Shown here: positions 62,501 to 64,000 of the stretch, piece after piece
Position numbering within the stretch: the stretch's first letter is position 1
How the letters are laid out: the number at the start of each line of letters is the position of its first letter
Source: JALZMG01 sp963739975
Lineage (GTDB): Bacteria > Actinomycetota > Acidimicrobiia > Acidimicrobiales > Ilumatobacteraceae
Length of the DNA stretch: 64,000 bases
Direction: 5' to 3'
Assembly (NCBI GenBank): GCA_963739975.1
Contig: CAVUCK010000012.1
Location: forward strand, 372,001 to 436,000
The notes under the pieces: model-generated
Told to the model about the DNA's origin: nothing
Seen by the model: the letters and a program-made list of their open reading frames with translations, nothing else
Databases searched by the model: none
Made by a program: the position numbers and the translations under genes

Positions 62501-63271
62501 CTGGTGCTGTGGGAGGCGCAGTTCGGCGACTTCATCAACGGCGCCCAGGTCATCATCGACCAGTACCTGGTCGCCGCCGAGGACAAGTGGGGCCAGCACA
62601 ACGGGCTGGTGCTGCTGCTGCCGCACGGGTACGAGGGCCAGGGGCCCGAGCACTCGTCGGCACGGATGGAGCGCTTCTTGATCCAGGCCGCCGAGGACAA
62701 CATCCAGGTCTGCAACACCACGACGGCGGCGCAGTACTTCCACCTGTTGCGGCGCCAGGTGTACACCGAGCGGCACACCCCGCTGATCGTGTTCACGCCG
62801 AAGCAGGGCCTGCGGATGAAGCAGACGAGGTCGCCGATCGACGAGCTGACCACGGGGTCGTTCCAAGAGATCCTGGACGACCCGTTCGTCGCCGAGGCCG
62901 ACGCCGACAAGGTGCGCCGGATCGTGTTCTGCACCGGCAAGGTGGCGTGGGACGCCATGACCCAGCGCGACGAGCGGGGCGCGCCGGTGGCCGTGGTGCG
63001 GGTGGAGCAGATCTACCCGTCACCGATCGAGGCGCTGACGACGCTGCTCGACCGGTACCCGAACGCCCGGGAGCTGGTCTGGCTGCAGGAGGAGCCCGAG
63101 AACATGGGCGCCTGGAGCTTCGTCGAGCGCCGGGTGTGGCGGATCAAGGAGCGCGGCTACGACCTGCGCCACGTCGCCCGGGTCGAGTCCGGCAGCCCCG
63201 CCACCGGGTCGAAGACGATTCACGACCAGGAGCTCGCCGACCTCATGGACGAGACCTTCCAAGACCTCTAG
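59600..63271 (+). CDS. kgd: multifunctional 2-oxoglutarate decarboxylase/dehydrogenase E1 with fused E2 domain
   Basis: 1223 residues from GTG 59600. An N-terminal segment (NSWLVEEMYEQFRDDPESV) and a Pro/Ala linker (about 45-110) precede an acyltransferase (E2) domain ending at TYDHRIIQGAE (about 315). The E1 part follows: thiamine diphosphate region GMAHRGRLNVL, GDVKYHLGATGKY, HGDAAFAGQGVV, and late LLPHGYEGQGPEHSS. The E2 domain has no lipoyl domain, as in mycobacterial Kgd/SucA. It oxidises 2-oxoglutarate in the TCA cycle, in partnership with pyruvate dehydrogenase components, or decarboxylates it to succinic semialdehyde. Confidence 0.95.
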   Translation: MTATSSTGPAFGTNSWLVEEMYEQFRDDPESVGEAWREFFADYRSTVPGNEPPAAPPAEPGLDDVDAPSVPSTRPDAAEPAPPTPAPPTKPVEAKKPTEPRPAAEPAGTPIRGVAATIAANMARSLTVPTATSFREVPAKLLEVNRKVINGYRSRSGMGKVSFTHLIGYAIVRAIADAVPNLRNTFVEAEDGKPRLVRNDTVNLGLAVDVDKGDGTRTLVVPVVRDADQLDFAGFLGAYEELIRKVRANKLTVEDFQGANVSLTNPGTIGTVQSVPRLMPGQGVIVGVGRIDYPAEFEGADRANLSALGVSKVVTITSTYDHRIIQGAESGMFLARVHELLMGEHEFYDDVFHSLGMPYEAVKWRPDVNPIDREEAMLHKQMQVATLIRVYRVRGHLIADLDPLKWKEPVMPKELDPLTYGLTIWDLDREFLTGGVAGTEKMSLGDLLGVLRNAYCRTIGIEYMHIQDTEEQRWIQSKVEGAVPTFDKDAKRRILERLNAAEAFEKFLATKYVGTKRFGLEGSESAIPILDELLSAAADSGLDSAVLGMAHRGRLNVLSNIIGKSYDAIFREFEGHLDPSSVQGSGDVKYHLGATGKYVSQSGADLLIELAANPSHLETVDPIVVGMVRAAQDQIDPPGSYPVLPILLHGDAAFAGQGVVAETMAMSDITGYRVGGTIHLIINNQIGFTTAPEFARSSIYCSDVAKTVQAPILHVNGDDPEACVRVARLAFEYRQRFHKDVVIDMWCYRRHGHNEGDDPSYTQPLMYQAIAEHRSVRKLYVESLVKRGDITLEEAEQALDDFQGKLQIALDETRAQSPGAIKAAKPPQPAGVLPHLATGVDRAVLDRIFQGLTTYPEGFVVHPKLARQFEARSKLYEQGEVEWSTAEALAFGSLLLDGHSVRLAGEDSRRGTFSHRHAALVDNVNGRPWVPLDDLGAEGRFWVYDSLLSEYAALGFEYGYAQQNSSALVLWEAQFGDFINGAQVIIDQYLVAAEDKWGQHNGLVLLLPHGYEGQGPEHSSARMERFLIQAAEDNIQVCNTTTAAQYFHLLRRQVYTERHTPLIVFTPKQGLRMKQTRSPIDELTTGSFQEILDDPFVAEADADKVRRIVFCTGKVAWDAMTQRDERGAPVAVVRVEQIYPSPIEALTTLLDRYPNARELVWLQEEPENMGAWSFVERRVWRIKERGYDLRHVARVESGSPATGSKTIHDQELADLMDETFQDL

Positions 63272-63284
63272 CCCGCCCCGCCCG

Positions 63285-63302
63285 CCCATCCGAGTGGATG
63301 GG
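63285..63302. terminator. short hairpin between convergent kgd and HAD genes
   Basis: CCCATCC, GAGT loop, GGATGGG. It lies 13 nt after the kgd stop and touches the HAD gene stop. The sequence CATCCGAGTG matches the start of the element at 14690, so this may be its reduced form. Confidence 0.55.
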
Positions 63303-63923
63303 TCAGGTCAAGTCGAGGGCGAGGATCGTGCTCAGCTCGGCGAGGGCGGCGGCGGGGTCGTCGACCTTGATCGTCGTCATGCCGAGCTGGCGGGCCGGCT
63401 TGAGGTTGATGCCGAGGTCGTCGAGGAACACGCACTCGGCCGGCTCCACGCCGAGGCGTTCACAGGCCAGCGTGTAGAACGCCGGCTCCGGCTTGCGCAC
63501 ACCGACCTTGCTCGACTCGAGCACCAGGTCGAACCGCGCCATCACCGCCTCGACGTCGGGTCGGGCGGCACCGCCTCCGGCGACGTTGTTCGTCAGGCAC
63601 GCCGTCGCCAGCCCCGCAGCCTTGATCCGATCGAGCGCCAGCACCATCTCCGCCCGCACCTCGCCGGCCAGCAGGGCCAACACGTCGGCGCCCGAGACCC
63701 GGTACCCGAGCGTCTCGGACTCGTCGGCGAACGCGGCGTCGAACTGCTCGGCGTCGATCTCCGAGCGTTCGAGGCGGGCCCAGGCGTTCGTGTGCGGGTC
63801 GGCGGCGTTGACGGAGCGGATGAAGTCCTGCGGCAGACCGTGGTCAGCCTCGTAGTGGCGGAACGCCTCGAACGGACTGGACAGGATCACGCCGCCGAAG
63901 TCCCACAGCACCGCCCGGATCAC
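63303..63923 (-). CDS. HAD-superfamily hydrolase (subfamily IA)
   Basis: 206 residues from GTG 63923; TTG 63929 would add two residues. HAD motif I is LWDFGGVI, where the second Asp of DxD is replaced by Gly, as in epoxide-hydrolase-N/ACAD10-like members. Motif II is CLTNN, motif III is the Lys in GVRKPEP, and motif IV is CVFLDDLGIN. TACCAT lies 8 nt before the GTG, supporting this start. The substrate is unknown; phosphatase activity may be reduced by the motif I change. Confidence 0.85.
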   Translation of the reverse strand: MIRAVLWDFGGVILSSPFEAFRHYEADHGLPQDFIRSVNAADPHTNAWARLERSEIDAEQFDAAFADESETLGYRVSGADVLALLAGEVRAEMVLALDRIKAAGLATACLTNNVAGGGAARPDVEAVMARFDLVLESSKVGVRKPEPAFYTLACERLGVEPAECVFLDDLGINLKPARQLGMTTIKVDDPAAALAELSTILALDLT

Positions 63924-63931
63924 GGGCAACG

Positions 63932-63937
63932 ATGGTA
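63932..63937 (-). promoter_or_regulatory. putative -10 hexamer (leaderless) of the HAD gene
   Basis: TACCAT on the minus strand, 8 nt before GTG 63923. Confidence 0.4.
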
Positions 63938-63984
63938 ACGACGATGTCGCTCGGCCTGTAACGACGGCGAGCTGTCGCTCGGCC
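63936..63984. repeat. imperfect direct repeat upstream of the HAD gene
   Basis: TAACGACG occurs at 63936 and 63959, and TGTCGCTCGGCC at 63945 and 63973. It may be a paired regulatory site or a small duplication at the window edge. Confidence 0.4.
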
Positions 63985-64000
63985 CTACCATGTTGGCCGA

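Overview
The window comes from a very GC-rich bacterium with Actinomycetota hallmarks. These are a mycothiol-dependent formaldehyde dehydrogenase paired with its metallo-beta-lactamase partner, the NucS mismatch endonuclease, a fused E2-E1 2-oxoglutarate decarboxylase (Kgd), and the actinobacterial gene order dprA-xer-whiG-M23-rpsB-tsf-pyrH-(methyltransferase)-frr-cdsA-dxr-rseP-ispG. Many genes carry a TANNNT -10 hexamer only 6-8 nt before the start codon, the leaderless-mRNA architecture common in this phylum. The mix of genes would fit Acidimicrobiia, but that placement is inference. No rRNA, tRNA, CRISPR array, phage or recognisable transposase is visible.

Layout. 1-3.4 kb: HerA-type ATPase (cut by the window edge), a DUF2461 gene, and a ribbon-helix-helix regulator followed by a beta-strand-repeat (DUF4097) protein. 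3.5-11.8 kb: metabolic genes (two PLP enzymes, clpP, a small lipoprotein, a P-loop kinase, ferredoxin, probable PPi-phosphofructokinase, a diiron protein, AlkB). 11.7-18.6 kb, minus strand: a complete form I aerobic CO dehydrogenase operon, coxM-coxS-coxL-xdhC/coxF-coxD-coxE, with a good promoter. 18.9-33.7 kb, plus strand: the conserved comM-dprA-xer-whiG block, then the translation, phospholipid and isoprenoid block ending at ispG. 33.7-45.3 kb: manA, lipoprotein, O-acyltransferase, mycothiol pair, nucS, acyl-CoA dehydrogenase, an ABC1/UbiB kinase and an MFS exporter with a palindromic operator. 45.3-52.3 kb: an unusual 692-residue histidine-rich membrane protein with a duplicated domain, enoyl-CoA hydratase, CysQ-like phosphatase, nucleoside phosphorylase and EttA. 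52.3-59.4 kb: cupredoxin, membrane spermidine-synthase-like protein, VOC protein, MFS-cNMP fusion and an EF-G-like GTPase. 59.6-64 kb: kgd and a HAD hydrolase.

Non-coding layer. Two repeat systems stand out. One is a family of long three-part inverted repeats placed just after stop codons (3418, 5069, 14690, 33676, 40029, 42102, 50532 and a short form at 63285), probably transcription ends. The other is a dispersed element containing GCTCGCTCCGAAGACTCCGC (6987, 34727 as three 104-bp tandem copies, 50412 inverted, fragment near 3370). A separate 69-bp unit is repeated three times between frr and cdsA.

Caveat. Six genes are interrupted by an apparent single-base shift, including the essential rpsB and pyrH. 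Loss of both is implausible, so I treat these as sequence or assembly errors and annotate the genes through the shift.
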